DNA from: Mesobacillus sp. AQ2 | GTDB taxonomy: Bacteria > Bacillota > Bacilli > Bacillales > Cytobacillaceae | Direction of reading: 5' to 3' | Length of the DNA: 64,000 nucleotides | Assembly (NCBI RefSeq): GCF_030122805.1 | Contig: NZ_CP126080.1 | Location: 3,353,001-3,417,000, forward strand | Shown: piece after piece, positions 8,430 through 20,767 of the stretch | Layout: the number at the start of each line of letters is the position of its first letter | Numbering within the stretch: the stretch's first letter is position 1 | Notes under the pieces: model-generated | Databases searched by the model: none | The model's input: only the letters and a program-made list of their open reading frames with translations | Told to the model about the DNA's origin: nothing | Program-made: the position numbers and the translations under genes

Positions 8430-9782
8430 TTATATAACAGCTTGTTCTGCTGCGTTTTCATCTTCAAGCACGCGTACGAACTGGCCTTCATTGTAAGGAT
8501 ATCCCGACTTTGCGATCTTCACCTTGACAATTTTGCCGACCATATCCTCGGCAGCAGGGAAAACAACCTTTAAATAGTTGTCTGTGTACCCTACATAAAG
8601 CCCGCTTTCTGGAGCTTCTTTGTAAAGTTCTTCAGGGATTACTTCCAGTACTTCGTCCTCAAACTGTGAAGCATATTCCTTTGCAAGCTGGTCAGATAGT
8701 TCAATCAAGCGGTGAACTCGTTCGTTCTTTACCTCTTCATCGACCTGGTCTTCCATTCTTGCGGCAGGTGTGCCTGTTCGTTTTGAATATGGGAAGACGT
8801 GAAGCTCTGAGAATTGGTGCTCTTTCACAAAGTTGTAAGTCTCCATAAATTCTTCTTCTGTTTCACCAGGGAATCCTACGATGACATCAGAAGTGACCGC
8901 CAGACCTGGCAAGACTTCTTTCAGACGATCAAGGCGCTCCCCGAAAAATTCCATTGTGTACTTGCGGCGCATTCTTTTCAAAACGGTATCAGAGCCGGAT
9001 TGAAGCGGAATGTGCAGGTGACGGACAATGATATTGGACAGGTCGATTACTTCAATCACTTCGTCTGTAATCTGGCTTGCCTCGATAGAAGAAATACGCA
9101 GACGCTTAATCCCTTTTACTTGTGCCTCTAAATCTCTAAGCAATGCTGCAAGATTATAATCCTTCATATCTTCACCATAGCCGCCTGTATGGATGCCTGT
9201 AAGAACAATTTCCTTATAGCCGGCATCAACAAGCTGCTGAGCCTGGCGAATGACTTCCTGCGGATCACGGGATCTCATCAGACCGCGTGCCCATGGAATG
9301 ATACAGAAAGTACAGAAGTTGTTGCAGCCTTCCTGGATTTTCAATGAAGCTCTTGTACGATCCGTGAAGGCAGGTACGTCAAGCTCTTCATATACACGGT
9401 TTTTCATGATGTTGCCGACAGCATTGATTGGCTGTCGCTCTTGCTTGTACTGCTCGATATATTCAAGCATTTTCACACGGTCCTGAGTTCCGACAACAAT
9501 ATCAACTCCAGGAATCGCCATTATTTCAGCTGGAGATGTCTGGGCGTAGCAGCCGGTAACACAAATAACAGCGTCCGGATTTTTGCGGACAGCGCGGCGG
9601 ATGACCTGGCGGCTCTTTTTATCCCCAGTATTCGTTACCGTACATGTGTTGATGACGTAAACATCAGAGGTAGATTCAAAATCCACTCTTTCGTATCCTT
9701 GTTCCTTGAATAATTGCCAGATGGCTTCTGTTTCGTAATGGTTAACCTTGCAACCTAATGTATGAAAAGCAACTGCAGGCAT
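8430..9782 (-). CDS. mtaB: tRNA ms2t6A37 methylthiotransferase MtaB
   Basis: 450-residue radical SAM enzyme that adds a methylthio group to t6A37 of tRNAs reading ANN codons. The N-terminal methylthiotransferase domain has the cluster cysteines in HTLGCKVN, NTCTVTN and VTGCYAQ. The radical SAM core has C-x3-C-x2-C in EGCNNFCTFC near residue 155, and a TRAM domain closes the protein (about 375-440). The ATG at 9782 follows GAGGTG, which lies in the end of rsmE; the two genes are translationally close. It ends the hrcA-to-mtaB run of genes and has its own terminator. Confidence 0.94.
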   Translation of the reverse strand: MPAVAFHTLGCKVNHYETEAIWQLFKEQGYERVDFESTSDVYVINTCTVTNTGDKKSRQVIRRAVRKNPDAVICVTGCYAQTSPAEIMAIPGVDIVVGTQDRVKMLEYIEQYKQERQPINAVGNIMKNRVYEELDVPAFTDRTRASLKIQEGCNNFCTFCIIPWARGLMRSRDPQEVIRQAQQLVDAGYKEIVLTGIHTGGYGEDMKDYNLAALLRDLEAQVKGIKRLRISSIEASQITDEVIEVIDLSNIIVRHLHIPLQSGSDTVLKRMRRKYTMEFFGERLDRLKEVLPGLAVTSDVIVGFPGETEEEFMETYNFVKEHQFSELHVFPYSKRTGTPAARMEDQVDEEVKNERVHRLIELSDQLAKEYASQFEDEVLEVIPEELYKEAPESGLYVGYTDNYLKVVFPAAEDMVGKIVKVKIAKSGYPYNEGQFVRVLEDENAAEQAVI

Positions 9783-9787
9783 GATCT

Positions 9788-10537
9788 TCACCTCAATAGT
9801 TCAAAATGATAGGAAACAGCAGACAATGCATAAAGCGGTGCTGTTTCAGTACGTAAAATGCGTGGTCCAAGACCACAAGCCAAAAATCCATTTTCAGTTA
9901 AAAGGGTGACTTCCTCAGCGGTCAATCCCCCTTCTGGGCCAAAAACAATCAGGAGACTTTGATCTTTCTCCATTTTCGCGAGAGTCGCAGACAGGACAGA
10001 TGCTTCCCCGGCCTTCGCCTCTTCCTCATAGGCAATTAGCTTATAAGTATAATCATCAGCAAGTTTGACTAATTGTTTTAGGCTGACCGGCTCCTTAACC
10101 GACGGTACAATATTGCGATGGGACTGTTCTGCCGCTTCTTTGGCTATCTTTTGCCAGCGTTCAACCTTTTTGCCAGCCTTCTTGCTGTCCCATTTCACAA
10201 TCGAGCGGGATGCGGTGAAGGGGACAAATTCATAGGCACCCAGTTCAGTGCCTTTTTGAATGATCAATTCGAGCTTATCCCCTTTGGGCAGACCGCTCGC
10301 AATCACGACATGGACGGGAAGCTCCCTCGTCCCTTCCTCCCATTTTACAACGTTTGCCACAACCATTTCATCGGTAATTTCTTCAATCTGACAAACTGCG
10401 CTTTTGCCATTGGGACTGACGCAGATGATTTCATCCCCAGTCTTCATCCTCATCACTCGAACAATGTGATGAAAATCATCGCCGATAATACGGAATTGCT
10501 CCTGACTTTCTAGATCGTCAATAAAGTAACGCTGCAT
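9788..10537 (-). CDS. rsmE: 16S rRNA m3U1498 methyltransferase RsmE
   Basis: 249-residue SPOUT-class methyltransferase. It begins with MQRYFI and an N-terminal PUA-like domain, followed by the knotted SPOUT domain with GLPKGDKLELIIQKGTELG and the cofactor-binding LIVFGPEGGLT loop, then LGPRILRTETA near the C-terminus. It methylates U1498 of 16S rRNA in the assembled 30S subunit (known for the family). The ATG at 10537 is preferred over an adjacent GTG because it gives the usual start; the ribosome site GGGTG is weak. It follows prmA after a terminator hairpin. Confidence 0.94.
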   Translation of the reverse strand: MQRYFIDDLESQEQFRIIGDDFHHIVRVMRMKTGDEIICVSPNGKSAVCQIEEITDEMVVANVVKWEEGTRELPVHVVIASGLPKGDKLELIIQKGTELGAYEFVPFTASRSIVKWDSKKAGKKVERWQKIAKEAAEQSHRNIVPSVKEPVSLKQLVKLADDYTYKLIAYEEEAKAGEASVLSATLAKMEKDQSLLIVFGPEGGLTAEEVTLLTENGFLACGLGPRILRTETAPLYALSAVSYHFELLR

Positions 10538-10578
10538 CACAGCACCCGCTTTCGAAAAAAGCTGTTTTAAAAAGACAG

Positions 10579-10608
10579 AAAAAAGGGGTTAAGCTGTTCC
10601 CCTTTTTT
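10579..10608 (-). terminator. Terminator-like hairpin between prmA and rsmE
   Basis: AAAAAAGGGG and CCCCTTTTTT flank a 10-nt loop. It can stop transcription from prmA; rsmE must then depend on readthrough or on a promoter I did not identify. Confidence 0.8.
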
Positions 10609-10613
10609 CTTCA

Positions 10614-11552
10614 TTATTTCTTTTTCCCGATAATCGCAACCCAGTCTTCCATTGTCATAATCTCTTCTATTTCAAAGCCAGCATTGATCATTGCATCCTT
10701 GACGACTTCTTTCTTCTGCTGGATGATCCCTGAAGTTATGAAATGACCGCCACTCTTGACAATCTTTCCGGCATCGTCCGCAAAACGCAGGATGACCTCT
10801 GCGAGAATATTAGCGACAACAATGTCGGCCCCTTCTGCAACTCCATCAAGAAGGTTGTTTTGTGAAATGGTTGCAACATCATGGACTTTGTTCAGCTTAA
10901 GGTTGAGTTTTGCCACCTGGACCGCTACATCATCGAGGTCCATCGCTTCCACTTTTTCAGCACCCAGTTTCGCTGCGGCAATACTAAGTACACCTGAACC
11001 TGTTCCAACATCAACGACCCGGTCGCCAGGACGAACTGTTCTTTCCAGCGCCTGGATACACATGACGGTAGTTGGATGGGTCCCGGTCCCAAAAGCCATG
11101 CCTGGATCAAGCTCGATGATCAGTTCATCCGTATTCACTGGAGTGTACTCCTCCCAGGTAGGGACAATCGTGAACTTTTCGGAAATCTTCACAGGATTAT
11201 AGTACTTTTTCCAGGCAGTTGCCCACTCTTCCTCATTCACTTCGCTGATTGATACTTTATTCAATCCGATATCAATATTGTAGATGATCAGATTATTGAT
11301 TGCTTCTTTGATTTCATCGACTGTTTCTCCCAGGAAGCTGTTTACAGGGAGATACGCCTTGACGATGACGCCTTCTTCAGGATAATCATCTGGATTGAGT
11401 TGGTATATTTCCCCGAACTGGTCCTCTCTTTCCTTCACAAGCTCAAGTGGATCTTCAATCACGACGCCGCTTGCGCCTGCTTCATGCAGGATATTTGAAA
11501 TCGGCTCAACCGCTTCATTTGTTGTTAAAATGCTGATTTCGGACCATTTCAT
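10614..11552 (-). CDS. prmA: Ribosomal protein L11 methyltransferase PrmA
   Basis: 312 residues, the normal length. The N-terminal substrate-recognition domain (about 1-100) is followed by a class I SAM-dependent methyltransferase fold with motif [19 protein letters not shown] near residue 178 and the catalytic-site motif VVANILAEV near 245. The [12 protein letters not shown] segment is diagnostic for PrmA. It trimethylates L11 on the 50S subunit. It is located immediately downstream of dnaJ, as in B. subtilis (yqeT). ATG with GGAG upstream. Confidence 0.95.
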   Translation of the reverse strand: MKWSEISILTTNEAVEPISNILHEAGASGVVIEDPLELVKEREDQFGEIYQLNPDDYPEEGVIVKAYLPVNSFLGETVDEIKEAINNLIIYNIDIGLNKVSISEVNEEEWATAWKKYYNPVKISEKFTIVPTWEEYTPVNTDELIIELDPGMAFGTGTHPTTVMCIQALERTVRPGDRVVDVGTGSGVLSIAAAKLGAEKVEAMDLDDVAVQVAKLNLKLNKVHDVATISQNNLLDGVAEGADIVVANILAEVILRFADDAGKIVKSGGHFITSGIIQQKKEVVKDAMINAGFEIEEIMTMEDWVAIIGKKK

Positions 11553-11571
11553 TTATACCAACTCCATTCGA

Positions 11572-12696
11572 TTAATCACCTTTAATGGCGCGTTTCACTT
11601 TTGAAAAAAAGCTTTCCTCTTGCTCTCCAAGAGGAGATTGCCCGCTTACTTCCGCAAACTCGCGCAACAGCTGCTTTTGTTTTTCAGACAGCTTTGTCGG
11701 AGTCACGATTCGTACCAGGACATGCTGGTCTCCTGTACCATAGCCGCGGACATTGGGAACCCCTTTGCCCTTCAAGCGGAATTTGGTTCCAGTTTGTGTT
11801 CCTGCAGGTACTTTAAGCTTTACCTTGCCGTGCAGTGTCGGGACTTCCACTTCGTCACCAAGCGATGCCTGGACGAATGTGATTGGCATTTCACAATAAA
11901 TGTCATCGCCGTCACGCTCGAAAAATTCATGCGACCTGATATGGAAGACAATATAAAGATCTCCTGAAGGTCCGCCATTGATTCCAGCTTCCCCTTTTCC
12001 AGCCACTCTCAACTGTTGGCCATCATCGACACCCGCCGGGATTTTAACATGAATTTTGTTTCTTCTCGTAACCTTCCCGGTACCAGAACATGTTGTGCAT
12101 TTTTCTTTAATTTCCTTGCCTGTTCCATTACAGTAATGACACACTCTGCGGTTAACAATACGTCCAAATGGCGTGTTTTGTTCCACGCTGATCTGTCCGC
12201 TGCCATGACAGTGTTTACATGTATCCACTTTTGTACCCGGTTTTGCACCTGTTCCGTCACAAGTGTCACATTCTTCTTCACGAGGAATCTCGATATCTGT
12301 TTCCTTGCCGAAGACAGCTTCCTCGAATTTCAATGTCATCGTGTACTGCAGGTCAGCACCCTGTCTTGGTGCATTCGGATCACGGCGTCTTCCGCCTCCT
12401 CCGCCGAAGAAGGAATTGAAGATGTCTTCGAAACCGCCAAACCCTCCGCCGAAATCACCTCCGCCAAAACCCTGGTTAGGGTCCACATGGCCGAACTGGT
12501 CATACTGGGCGCGCTTCTGGTCGTCACTAAGGACCTCGTATGCTTCTTTAACTTCTTTGAACTTTTCATCTGCTCCCGGCTCTTTGTTGATGTCCGGATG
12601 GAATTGTTTAGAAAGCTTGCGATAGGCTTTCTTTAATTCATCCTTGGTAGCCGATTTACTGACACCGAGGACTTCATAGTAATCCCGTTTACTCAT
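11572..12696 (-). CDS. dnaJ: Chaperone DnaJ (Hsp40)
   Basis: 374-residue type I J-protein, co-chaperone of DnaK. The J domain (residues 1-68) contains HPD in [10 protein letters not shown] glycine/phenylalanine-rich linker follows (about 75-110). The zinc region has four CxxCxGxG repeats ([32 protein letters not shown]), and C-terminal peptide-binding domains run to the end. The ATG at 12696 has GGGAGTGG upstream. A terminator and a separate sigma-A promoter lie between dnaK and dnaJ, so dnaJ can be expressed apart from the HrcA-controlled transcript. Confidence 0.97.
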   Translation of the reverse strand: MSKRDYYEVLGVSKSATKDELKKAYRKLSKQFHPDINKEPGADEKFKEVKEAYEVLSDDQKRAQYDQFGHVDPNQGFGGGDFGGGFGGFEDIFNSFFGGGGGRRRDPNAPRQGADLQYTMTLKFEEAVFGKETDIEIPREEECDTCDGTGAKPGTKVDTCKHCHGSGQISVEQNTPFGRIVNRRVCHYCNGTGKEIKEKCTTCSGTGKVTRRNKIHVKIPAGVDDGQQLRVAGKGEAGINGGPSGDLYIVFHIRSHEFFERDGDDIYCEMPITFVQASLGDEVEVPTLHGKVKLKVPAGTQTGTKFRLKGKGVPNVRGYGTGDQHVLVRIVTPTKLSEKQKQLLREFAEVSGQSPLGEQEESFFSKVKRAIKGD

Positions 12697-12730
12697 GATT
12701 ACCACTCCCGAATCTTTTCACATAAAGGTA

Positions 12731-12760
12731 ATTTTAACATTTCCATATATTCATACGCAA
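12731..12760 (-). promoter_or_regulatory. Sigma-A promoter upstream of dnaJ
   Basis: TTGCGT (12755-12760), 18-nt spacer, TAAAAT (12731-12736) on the minus strand, between the dnaK terminator and the dnaJ ribosome site. Confidence 0.6.
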
Positions 12761-12819
12761 TAATTAAAATATCTGTTATGCGGTAATTTAGTTCCCTTTT
12801 TAGCTGACGTTCTATTACA

Positions 12820-12863
12820 TGAAAAAAGTCAAAGCCAAGTTATACCTGACTTTGACTTTTTGA
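12820..12863 (-). terminator. Terminator after dnaK
   Basis: AAAAAGTCAAAG pairs with CTTTGACTTTTTT around a 15-nt loop, ending in a run of T on the minus strand. Confidence 0.85.
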
Positions 12864-12879
12864 TTTCTATTTATTTTTT

Positions 12880-14718
<1,839 letters not shown>

Positions 14719-14748
14719 TTACCTCCTGGATCTTTTATGTAACCACTG

Positions 14749-15342
14749 TTATTGGTTCACTTTTACCATCGCTGGACGAATGATGCGGTCCTTCAGTATA
14801 TAGCCTTTTTGGAATTCTTCAACAACAATGTTTGGACCGTAATTTTCATCTTCAGCCTGCATCACTGCCTGGTGAAGATGCGGATCAAATTCTTTGCCAA
14901 CTGCATCAATTACTTCAACGCCTTCATTCTTAAGGGCGTCAAGCAAGCTGCGGTAAACCATTTCCACTCCCTGTTTAAGGGATTTCGCCTGTTCATTATC
15001 CACGTCCATCTTCAATGCACGCTCGAAGTTATCGATGGCCGGAAGCAGATCTGTAATAATGTTTTGGGCTCTATATTTAGCGCTCGCTTCAAGTTCAATC
15101 CTTGAACGGCGGCGGAAGTTGTCAAAATCAGCCTGAAGGCGCAAGTAACGGTTATCGGCTTCTTCAAGCTTGCCTTCCAATTCAGCAATTTTCTGCACCA
15201 TTGGATCTTGTTGCCCTTCCTCTTGAGCCGGAATATCTTCAGTCTGTTCAGAAGCTTCATTTTCAGCAAAAACCTCTTCAACCGCTTCTTCTTCTGCCTG
15301 GCTGTTCAATTCTTGCTCAGTGTTGTTTCTCTCTTCTGTCAC
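14749..15342 (-). CDS. grpE: Nucleotide exchange factor GrpE
   Basis: 197 residues. A very acidic disordered N-terminus (about 1-45) precedes a long dimerising helix containing [12 protein letters not shown], and a C-terminal beta domain with the family signature around [21 protein letters not shown]. It releases ADP from DnaK. The start is GTG with GGAGGTGA 7 nt upstream. It lies between hrcA and dnaK, 36 nt from dnaK, in the standard heat-shock operon order. Confidence 0.96.
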   Translation of the reverse strand: MTEERNNTEQELNSQAEEEAVEEVFAENEASEQTEDIPAQEEGQQDPMVQKIAELEGKLEEADNRYLRLQADFDNFRRRSRIELEASAKYRAQNIITDLLPAIDNFERALKMDVDNEQAKSLKQGVEMVYRSLLDALKNEGVEVIDAVGKEFDPHLHQAVMQAEDENYGPNIVVEEFQKGYILKDRIIRPAMVKVNQ

Positions 15343-15501
15343 GTCAACTCACCTCCCTAAAAGTATCGCGGCAAGGATCCACGGGCCGCTTTGTCCAGGT
15401 TAATCTGGATATATTTCAACGAAGCATAATCGCTTCAGTAGAAAACACATGACGATTCAGGATGGAACAGGCTGCTCCACCCTTAATCAATATTTCCATG
15501 C

Positions 15502-16533
15502 TTATTTATTTTGATACAGCTGTGTAAGTACCTTGGACAAATCCGTACTGATCAACTGAAGCAAGCTGATGACCCGTGAGTACTCCATCCGTGTCGGACC
15601 TAAAACTGCAATGGATCCCAGCTTTTCTTCACCCATGGAATAAGTGGCAGTGATCAGACTGCAATTTTCCATTGCTGAATTATCGTTTTCCGTACCAATC
15701 CTGACATTGATCCCGGCCGGGTTTTTCCTGATGAGGTTATATAAGCCATCCTCATGCTCGATCATATTCATCAGGTTGCGGATTTTTTCAACATCGTTGA
15801 ATTCCGGCTGGCTGAGGATATTCGTCTTCCCGCCAAAGAAAACTTTTTCATGGGCTGGCATATTCAAAGTGTCCATGATTGTATTAAGGAGTGTGTCATA
15901 ACTGCTGATATGCTGGCGCAGCAGCATAGCGATCTCCTTGTAGATCTTGGAATTAAGATTGGTAAGCGGGACGCCGGCCAATCGCTCGTTCAGGATATTG
16001 ACCATTTTTTCTACATCAGACGGATCAATGCTGGTAGGGAAATGGAACATCCTGTTTTCCACATGCCCTGTATCAGTCACGATAATGGCGATCGCCGTAT
16101 CTTTATTCAACGGAACGATCTGCAGCTTTCTCAGCCTGTTGTCTTTTACAGCCGGTCCTAAAACGATTGATGTATAATTGGTCATTTCAGATAAAATCTT
16201 TGCCGATTTCTGGACGATTTTCTCAAGCTCGTATATTCTTTCAGCAAAAATTGATTTGATCGCCGCCATATCAGAACGGTTCACTTTTTGCGGCAGCAGA
16301 AGGTTATCAACATAAAAACGATAGCCCTTTTCGGAAGGAATCCTCCCTGAGGATGTATGGGTCTTCTCAATAAATCCCATATCCTCCAAATCTGCCATTT
16401 CATTCCGGATTGTCGCCGAACTGAAATTAATTTCCTCTTTTTTCGACAAGCTCCTCGAACCTATCGGCTGAGCTGAACGAATAAAGTCATCAACAATCAC
16501 CTGCAAAATAAGCACCTGACGATCTGTTAACAA
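15502..16533 (-). CDS. hrcA: Heat-inducible transcription repressor HrcA
   Basis: 343 residues when started at the TTG at 16533. That codon lies 6 nt after GAGGTG and gives the family-typical beginning MLTDRQ; two ATG codons just upstream are too close to the ribosome site. The N-terminal winged helix (about 1-75) contains [20 protein letters not shown] and [20 protein letters not shown]-like dimerisation core and a C-terminal domain follow. HrcA binds CIRCE and represses the operon; GroEL modulates it (known). A CIRCE element lies 15 nt upstream of the start, so the gene is autoregulated. Confidence 0.95.
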   Translation of the reverse strand: MLTDRQVLILQVIVDDFIRSAQPIGSRSLSKKEEINFSSATIRNEMADLEDMGFIEKTHTSSGRIPSEKGYRFYVDNLLLPQKVNRSDMAAIKSIFAERIYELEKIVQKSAKILSEMTNYTSIVLGPAVKDNRLRKLQIVPLNKDTAIAIIVTDTGHVENRMFHFPTSIDPSDVEKMVNILNERLAGVPLTNLNSKIYKEIAMLLRQHISSYDTLLNTIMDTLNMPAHEKVFFGGKTNILSQPEFNDVEKIRNLMNMIEHEDGLYNLIRKNPAGINVRIGTENDNSAMENCSLITATYSMGEEKLGSIAVLGPTRMEYSRVISLLQLISTDLSKVLTQLYQNK

Positions 16534-16547
16534 CATCATCACCTCTG

Positions 16548-16574
16548 TTAGCACTCTATAATAACGAGTGCTAA
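16548..16574 (-). promoter_or_regulatory. CIRCE operator (HrcA binding site)
   Basis: Perfect inverted repeat TTAGCACTC-N9-GAGTGCTAA, the consensus CIRCE sequence, between the hrcA promoter and the hrcA start codon. It is the only full copy I saw in the window. Confidence 0.98.
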
Positions 16575-16584
16575 TTCTAAAAAT

Positions 16585-16613
16585 AATTTATCAGTAATCG
16601 ATAAGGATGTCAA
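16585..16613 (-). promoter_or_regulatory. Sigma-A promoter of the hrcA operon
   Basis: TTGACA (16608-16613), 17-nt spacer, TAAATT (16585-16590) on the minus strand. The -35 box overlaps the stop codon of hemW. Confidence 0.85.
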
Positions 16614-17749
16614 TGATTTGATACCCCAATGAATGATTGAAAAACTTCATTGCCAAGCATACGTCCCTGCCTTGTCAGGAAGATGCGGTCATCATCGGTT
16701 TCCAGCAGCCCTTTCCGGGTCCAATCTTCAATTTGTCCATCGAAAAATTGCATTGGATTGCGGCCGAATTTTTCTTCGAAATGTCGAATGGAAACACCTT
16801 TTGTCTTCCTTAATCCAAGGAACATTTCTTCTTCCATTTGTTCTTCAAGGGTAACCTTATGCACATCCATAAGCGGCAGCTCTCCCCTGTCGATCGGTTC
16901 CATATACTTTTTCAGTGGGCCGTAATTCGACTGTCTCATTCCTTTTACATAACTATGAGCTCCTGCACCAAAACCATAGTACTCCTCGTTGTTCCAGTAG
17001 GTTAGATTATGCCTGCTTTCATATCCCGGGACCGCAAAATTGCTGATTTCGTATTGATGGAAGCCGTTTGTTTCCATATGATCCATAAGCGTTTCATACA
17101 TTTCCGCTTCGGCATCCTCGCCAGGGATTGGCAGTTTCCCTTTTTGCATTAAATTATAAAATACTGTTTTTGGTTCAATGATTAATGAATAACCAGAGTA
17201 ATGGACCAGGCCCAAAGAAAGGGCCGTTTCGATGGATTCGATGAAGTCAGCCTTCGTCTGGCCGGGAAGACTGTATATCAAATCGATGCTGATATTATCG
17301 AAGCCTGCCGCTTTCGCATTTTCGATTGATTCAAATACATCCCTCGCCCGGTGGCTGCGGCCGATTTTTTTCAGAAGTTCATCATTAAATGTCTGTACTC
17401 CAAAACTCAGGCGGTTAACACCGGCATCTTTCAGGATGGCCAACTTTTCTTTTGACAAGTCGCCTGGATTCGCTTCGAATGTATACTCTGTGTTTTTATT
17501 GAAGTTCAGCTTTGCCTGGATTGACTTGACCAATTTGCCTAACTGCCTTTCATCCAATGCAGTCGGAGTACCGCCGCCCACGAAAATCGTATCAAGGACA
17601 TGCTGATCATGTTTTACTGTTAACTCCATTTCTTTTGCAAGGGCATCAAGATAGTCATCAACAGGCTGTCCTTTCATGAAGACTTTATTGAAATCACAAT
17701 AGTGGCAAATATGATGGCAGAACGGAATATGGATATATGCTGATTTCAT
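16610..17749 (-). CDS. hemW: Heme chaperone HemW (radical SAM)
   Basis: 379 residues, the usual length for HemW, formerly called HemN-like. The N-terminal radical SAM motif is C-x3-C-x2-C in PFCHHICHYCDF, where the C-Y-C-D-F form is typical of HemW. The GGGTP motif (FVGGGTPTAL) and FGAGAHSYVKG follow, and a C-terminal winged-helix-like domain ends the protein. HemW binds heme and passes it to membrane acceptors (known for E. coli and Lactococcus), so oxygen-independent coproporphyrinogen oxidase activity is not assumed. It lies downstream of lepA beyond a terminator; its stop overlaps the hrcA promoter. Confidence 0.93.
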   Translation of the reverse strand: MKSAYIHIPFCHHICHYCDFNKVFMKGQPVDDYLDALAKEMELTVKHDQHVLDTIFVGGGTPTALDERQLGKLVKSIQAKLNFNKNTEYTFEANPGDLSKEKLAILKDAGVNRLSFGVQTFNDELLKKIGRSHRARDVFESIENAKAAGFDNISIDLIYSLPGQTKADFIESIETALSLGLVHYSGYSLIIEPKTVFYNLMQKGKLPIPGEDAEAEMYETLMDHMETNGFHQYEISNFAVPGYESRHNLTYWNNEEYYGFGAGAHSYVKGMRQSNYGPLKKYMEPIDRGELPLMDVHKVTLEEQMEEEMFLGLRKTKGVSIRHFEEKFGRNPMQFFDGQIEDWTRKGLLETDDDRIFLTRQGRMLGNEVFQSFIGVSNH

Positions 17750-17773
17750 TGATTTTCACTTCCCTGGTTTATT

Positions 17774-17822
17774 GAAAAAAGAGGCCAGAATCGCTTGGTT
17801 AACAAGCACATCCAGCCTCCCC
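17774..17822 (-). terminator. Terminator after lepA
   Basis: A long, slightly imperfect stem on the minus strand (GAGGCTGGA opposite TTCTGGCCTC, then GCTTG opposite CAAGC) around a TTAAC loop is followed by TTTTTT. It reduces lepA readthrough into hemW. Confidence 0.85.
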
Positions 17823-17828
17823 TCTATA

Positions 17829-19664
17829 TTATTTCTTTGTATTGTTATCGTCCATCTTCAGGACTGCCATGAAGGCTTCCTGCGGCACTTCTACAGAACC
17901 AACCTGCTTCATGCGCTTCTTACCTTCTTTTTGTTTCTCAAGGAGCTTACGCTTACGTGAGATATCCCCGCCATAACATTTGGCCAGTACGTTTTTGCGC
18001 ATCGCCTTGATGGTCGAACGGGCAACAATTTTCTGGCCAATGGCCGCCTGGATTGGCACCTCGAATTGCTGTCGTGGAATAAGGTCTTTCAACTTATCCA
18101 CGATTACTTTTCCTCGTTCATAAGCAAAGTCCCTGTGAACGATGAAGCTCAATGCATCTACTTTTTCAGCATTAAGCAGGATGTCCATCTTCACCAGCTT
18201 GGAAGGCTTGTAGCCGATCAGCTCGTAATCGAACGAAGCATAGCCTTTCGTGCTTGATTTCAGCTGGTCAAAGAAATCATAGACGATTTCAGACAGCGGG
18301 ATTTCATACACGATGCTGACGCGTGTCTCATCCATATATTGCATGTCGATGAAGATACCGCGTTTCTCCTGGCAAAGCTCCATGATCGCTCCGACATAAT
18401 CATTCGGCGCCATCATTGTTGCTTTTACATATGGCTCTTCTACACGGTCAATCTTTTGCGGATCAGGCATATTGGAAGGGTTATCCACCTTAATTTCAGT
18501 GCCGTCTGTCATGATGACATCGTAAATAACGCTTGGCGCAGTAGTGATCAGGTCAATCTTGAATTCACGCTCGATGCGCTCCTGGATGATTTCCATATGA
18601 AGAAGTCCCAGGAATCCGCAGCGGAAACCGAAGCCTAATGCCTGTGATGTTTCCGGTTCGAATTGAAGCGCTGAATCGTTAAGCTCAAGTTTTTCAAGTG
18701 CTTCCCTCAGGTCATTGAATTTCGCTGAGTCAATCGGATACAGACCGCAATATACCATTGGGTTCAAGCGACGGTATCCAGGAAGTGCTTCGGCAGCACC
18801 GTTTTTCGCGTTTGTGATCGTATCACCGACACGTGTGTCGCCGACGTTCTTGATTGCCGCTGTCAGGAAACCTACATCTCCGACAGTCAGCTCAGGTGAA
18901 GGGGTGGCCTTTGGTGTGAATACTCCGACTTCAGTTACTTCGAACTCTTTGCCTGTCGCCATCATTTTGATTTTGTCGCCGACTTTGACCGTTCCATCGA
19001 CAACGCGGATATATGCAACTACGCCGCGGTACGCGTCATACAAAGAGTCGAAAATCAATGCTTTTAATGGAGCATCAGGATCTCCCTGAGGGGCAGGAAC
19101 TTTCTCGACGATTTGCTCAAGGATATCTTCAATCCCGATTCCTGCTTTTGCGGACGCCAGGACAGCTTCAGAAGCATCCAGGCCGATCACTTCTTCTATT
19201 TCGTTTCTGACACGTTCAGGATCCGCACTCGGCAGATCGATTTTATTGATGACCGGCACGATTTCCAGGTCATTATCGATTGCAAGGTAAACATTCGCCA
19301 GCGTCTGTGCCTCGATTCCCTGTGCTGCATCGACAACAAGGACAGCACCTTCACATGCTGCAAGGCTTCGAGATACTTCATAAGTGAAGTCTACGTGTCC
19401 AGGTGTATCGATAAGGTGGAAAGTATAGATCTCTCCATCTTTCGCCTGGTACTTCAATTGTACTGAGTTCAGCTTTATCGTGATTCCACGTTCACGCTCA
19501 AGATCCATCGAATCCAGCAGCTGATCCTTCATTTCACGCGCAGTCAAGGCATTCGTCTTTTCAAGGATCCGGTCAGCCAGCGTGGACTTTCCATGGTCAA
19601 TATGGGCGATAATCGAAAAATTTCGTATTTTACTTTGTCTATTAAGTCTATCTTCTCTGCTCAT
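17829..19664 (-). CDS. lepA: Elongation factor 4 (LepA)
   Basis: 611-residue translational GTPase. G1 is [10 protein letters not shown]2/G3 region shows RERGITI and DTPGH, and G4 is NKID. Domains II, III and V resemble EF-G, and the LepA-specific C-terminal domain carries [20 protein letters not shown]. It acts on ribosomes, in initiation or back-translocation depending on the study. ATG at 19664 with AGGAGTG 7 nt upstream; an in-frame upstream GTG overlaps that site. A consensus sigma-A promoter lies 43 nt before the start. Confidence 0.97.
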   Translation of the reverse strand: MSREDRLNRQSKIRNFSIIAHIDHGKSTLADRILEKTNALTAREMKDQLLDSMDLERERGITIKLNSVQLKYQAKDGEIYTFHLIDTPGHVDFTYEVSRSLAACEGAVLVVDAAQGIEAQTLANVYLAIDNDLEIVPVINKIDLPSADPERVRNEIEEVIGLDASEAVLASAKAGIGIEDILEQIVEKVPAPQGDPDAPLKALIFDSLYDAYRGVVAYIRVVDGTVKVGDKIKMMATGKEFEVTEVGVFTPKATPSPELTVGDVGFLTAAIKNVGDTRVGDTITNAKNGAAEALPGYRRLNPMVYCGLYPIDSAKFNDLREALEKLELNDSALQFEPETSQALGFGFRCGFLGLLHMEIIQERIEREFKIDLITTAPSVIYDVIMTDGTEIKVDNPSNMPDPQKIDRVEEPYVKATMMAPNDYVGAIMELCQEKRGIFIDMQYMDETRVSIVYEIPLSEIVYDFFDQLKSSTKGYASFDYELIGYKPSKLVKMDILLNAEKVDALSFIVHRDFAYERGKVIVDKLKDLIPRQQFEVPIQAAIGQKIVARSTIKAMRKNVLAKCYGGDISRKRKLLEKQKEGKKRMKQVGSVEVPQEAFMAVLKMDDNNTKK

Positions 19665-19706
19665 TGCGTTCACTCCTACTATACTCGCGCATGTACACTA
19701 TTGTTG

Positions 19707-19735
19707 ATTATATCAGCAGGAATATCAAGATTCAA
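19707..19735 (-). promoter_or_regulatory. Sigma-A promoter of lepA
   Basis: TTGAAT (19730-19735), 17-nt spacer, TATAAT (19707-19712) on the minus strand. Confidence 0.8.
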
Positions 19736-19855
19736 TAAATAATGGAGGAAGAGTCTCGTGGAGGGTGCCTTATCACGGCAGGATTGCGTCCATATATTGT
19801 TCACAGAATATTAGGAACTTATTAAGTAAAATGAATGGTAGAAGGGAGATGAATT

Positions 19856-20551
19856 ATGTTTTTAAAAGAACGTTATGAGTCTGAAGAATTAAAAGTTTTG
19901 AAGGCATTGAACACACGGATGGTTTTATCCGAAAAAGAGAAACAATACTATTTAAATTTACAAAAGGGATTTGAAGGCGAGGTGATGTTTGACGGGTACC
20001 TGCAACAAATAACCATGCAGTCATATATTTTAAATGACTTGCTGCTTGAGCAGAATCATTCTCATTTCCAGATTGACTCGTTGATGATCATACAGAGACT
20101 TTCCTACCTATTTGAAGTTAAAAATTTTGAAGGAGAGTATTATTTCGAAGGTGATACATTCAAAACCATTAACGGGAACGAAGTTAAAAACCCACTGCTG
20201 CAACTAGACAGGAACGTTTCACTCCTAAGACAATTTTTTAATAGTTCCGGAATTAAAATCCCCATTGAGCCGTATCTCGTATTTGTCAATCCCGAATTTA
20301 CTTTGTACCATGCCCCGCTTAACAGGAAAATCATCCTCCCGACAAACCTGAACCGCTTTATCCATCAATTGAATAACCAGCAGACTACTTTGAACCATCA
20401 GCATGTAAGATTATCCGAAAAGTTATTAGCATCCCATATTACGAAATCCCCTTTTAGCAAGGTGCCTCATTTTGAGTATTCACAGCTAAGAAAGGGTGTA
20501 TTTTGTCAGAAATGCGGGACAGGAATGGAGAATATCATTCACATATACTAA
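19856..20551 (+). pseudogene. NERD-domain protein, 5' part of a frameshifted gene
   Basis: 231 codons before an early stop. A nuclease-related (NERD) domain is visible at about residues 35-150: FEGEVMFDGYL with the conserved G-E, the acidic-hydrophobic strand HFQIDSLMII, and YLFEVKNFEGEYY with the E-x-K pair of the restriction-endonuclease-like fold. The reading frame ends just after one half of a zinc ribbon (FCQKCG); the other half and the usual C-terminal domain are in a second frame (20503-20760). A single missing base between about 20505 and 20545 would explain this. ATG with GGGAG upstream. It is an insertion between lepA and spoIIP relative to B. subtilis. Confidence 0.75.
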
Positions 20552-20760
20552 CATGCCCAAAATGCGGAAAACCTGTGAATACTAAAAGCGCGCTGGTGCA
20601 AAGCATTGAGGATTATCAAGTTCTATATCCGTCTGAAAAGTTATCCACCAATACAATCTATGAATGGACTGGTGATTTATTTCCCAAGAGAACCATCAGA
20701 CAGACATTGAAGGAGAATTTAATAGTCTCAGGATATGGCCAATGGTCATATTATGAATGA
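20503..20760 (+). pseudogene. NERD-domain protein, 3' part in shifted frame
   Basis: The in-frame stretch encodes the second zinc-ribbon knuckle (TCPKCGKP) and a C-terminal helix-turn-helix-like tail (KLSTNTIYEWTGDLFPKRTIRQTL) typical of Bacillus NERD-domain proteins. It is in frame -1 relative to the upstream part, overlaps it by 49 nt, and has no ribosome site of its own; its nominal TTG start is internal to the upstream frame. I read the two parts as one gene broken by a one-base deletion; a sequencing error or a recoding event are alternatives. No obvious slippery heptamer is present. Confidence 0.75.
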
Positions 20761-20767
20761 ATTTTTG

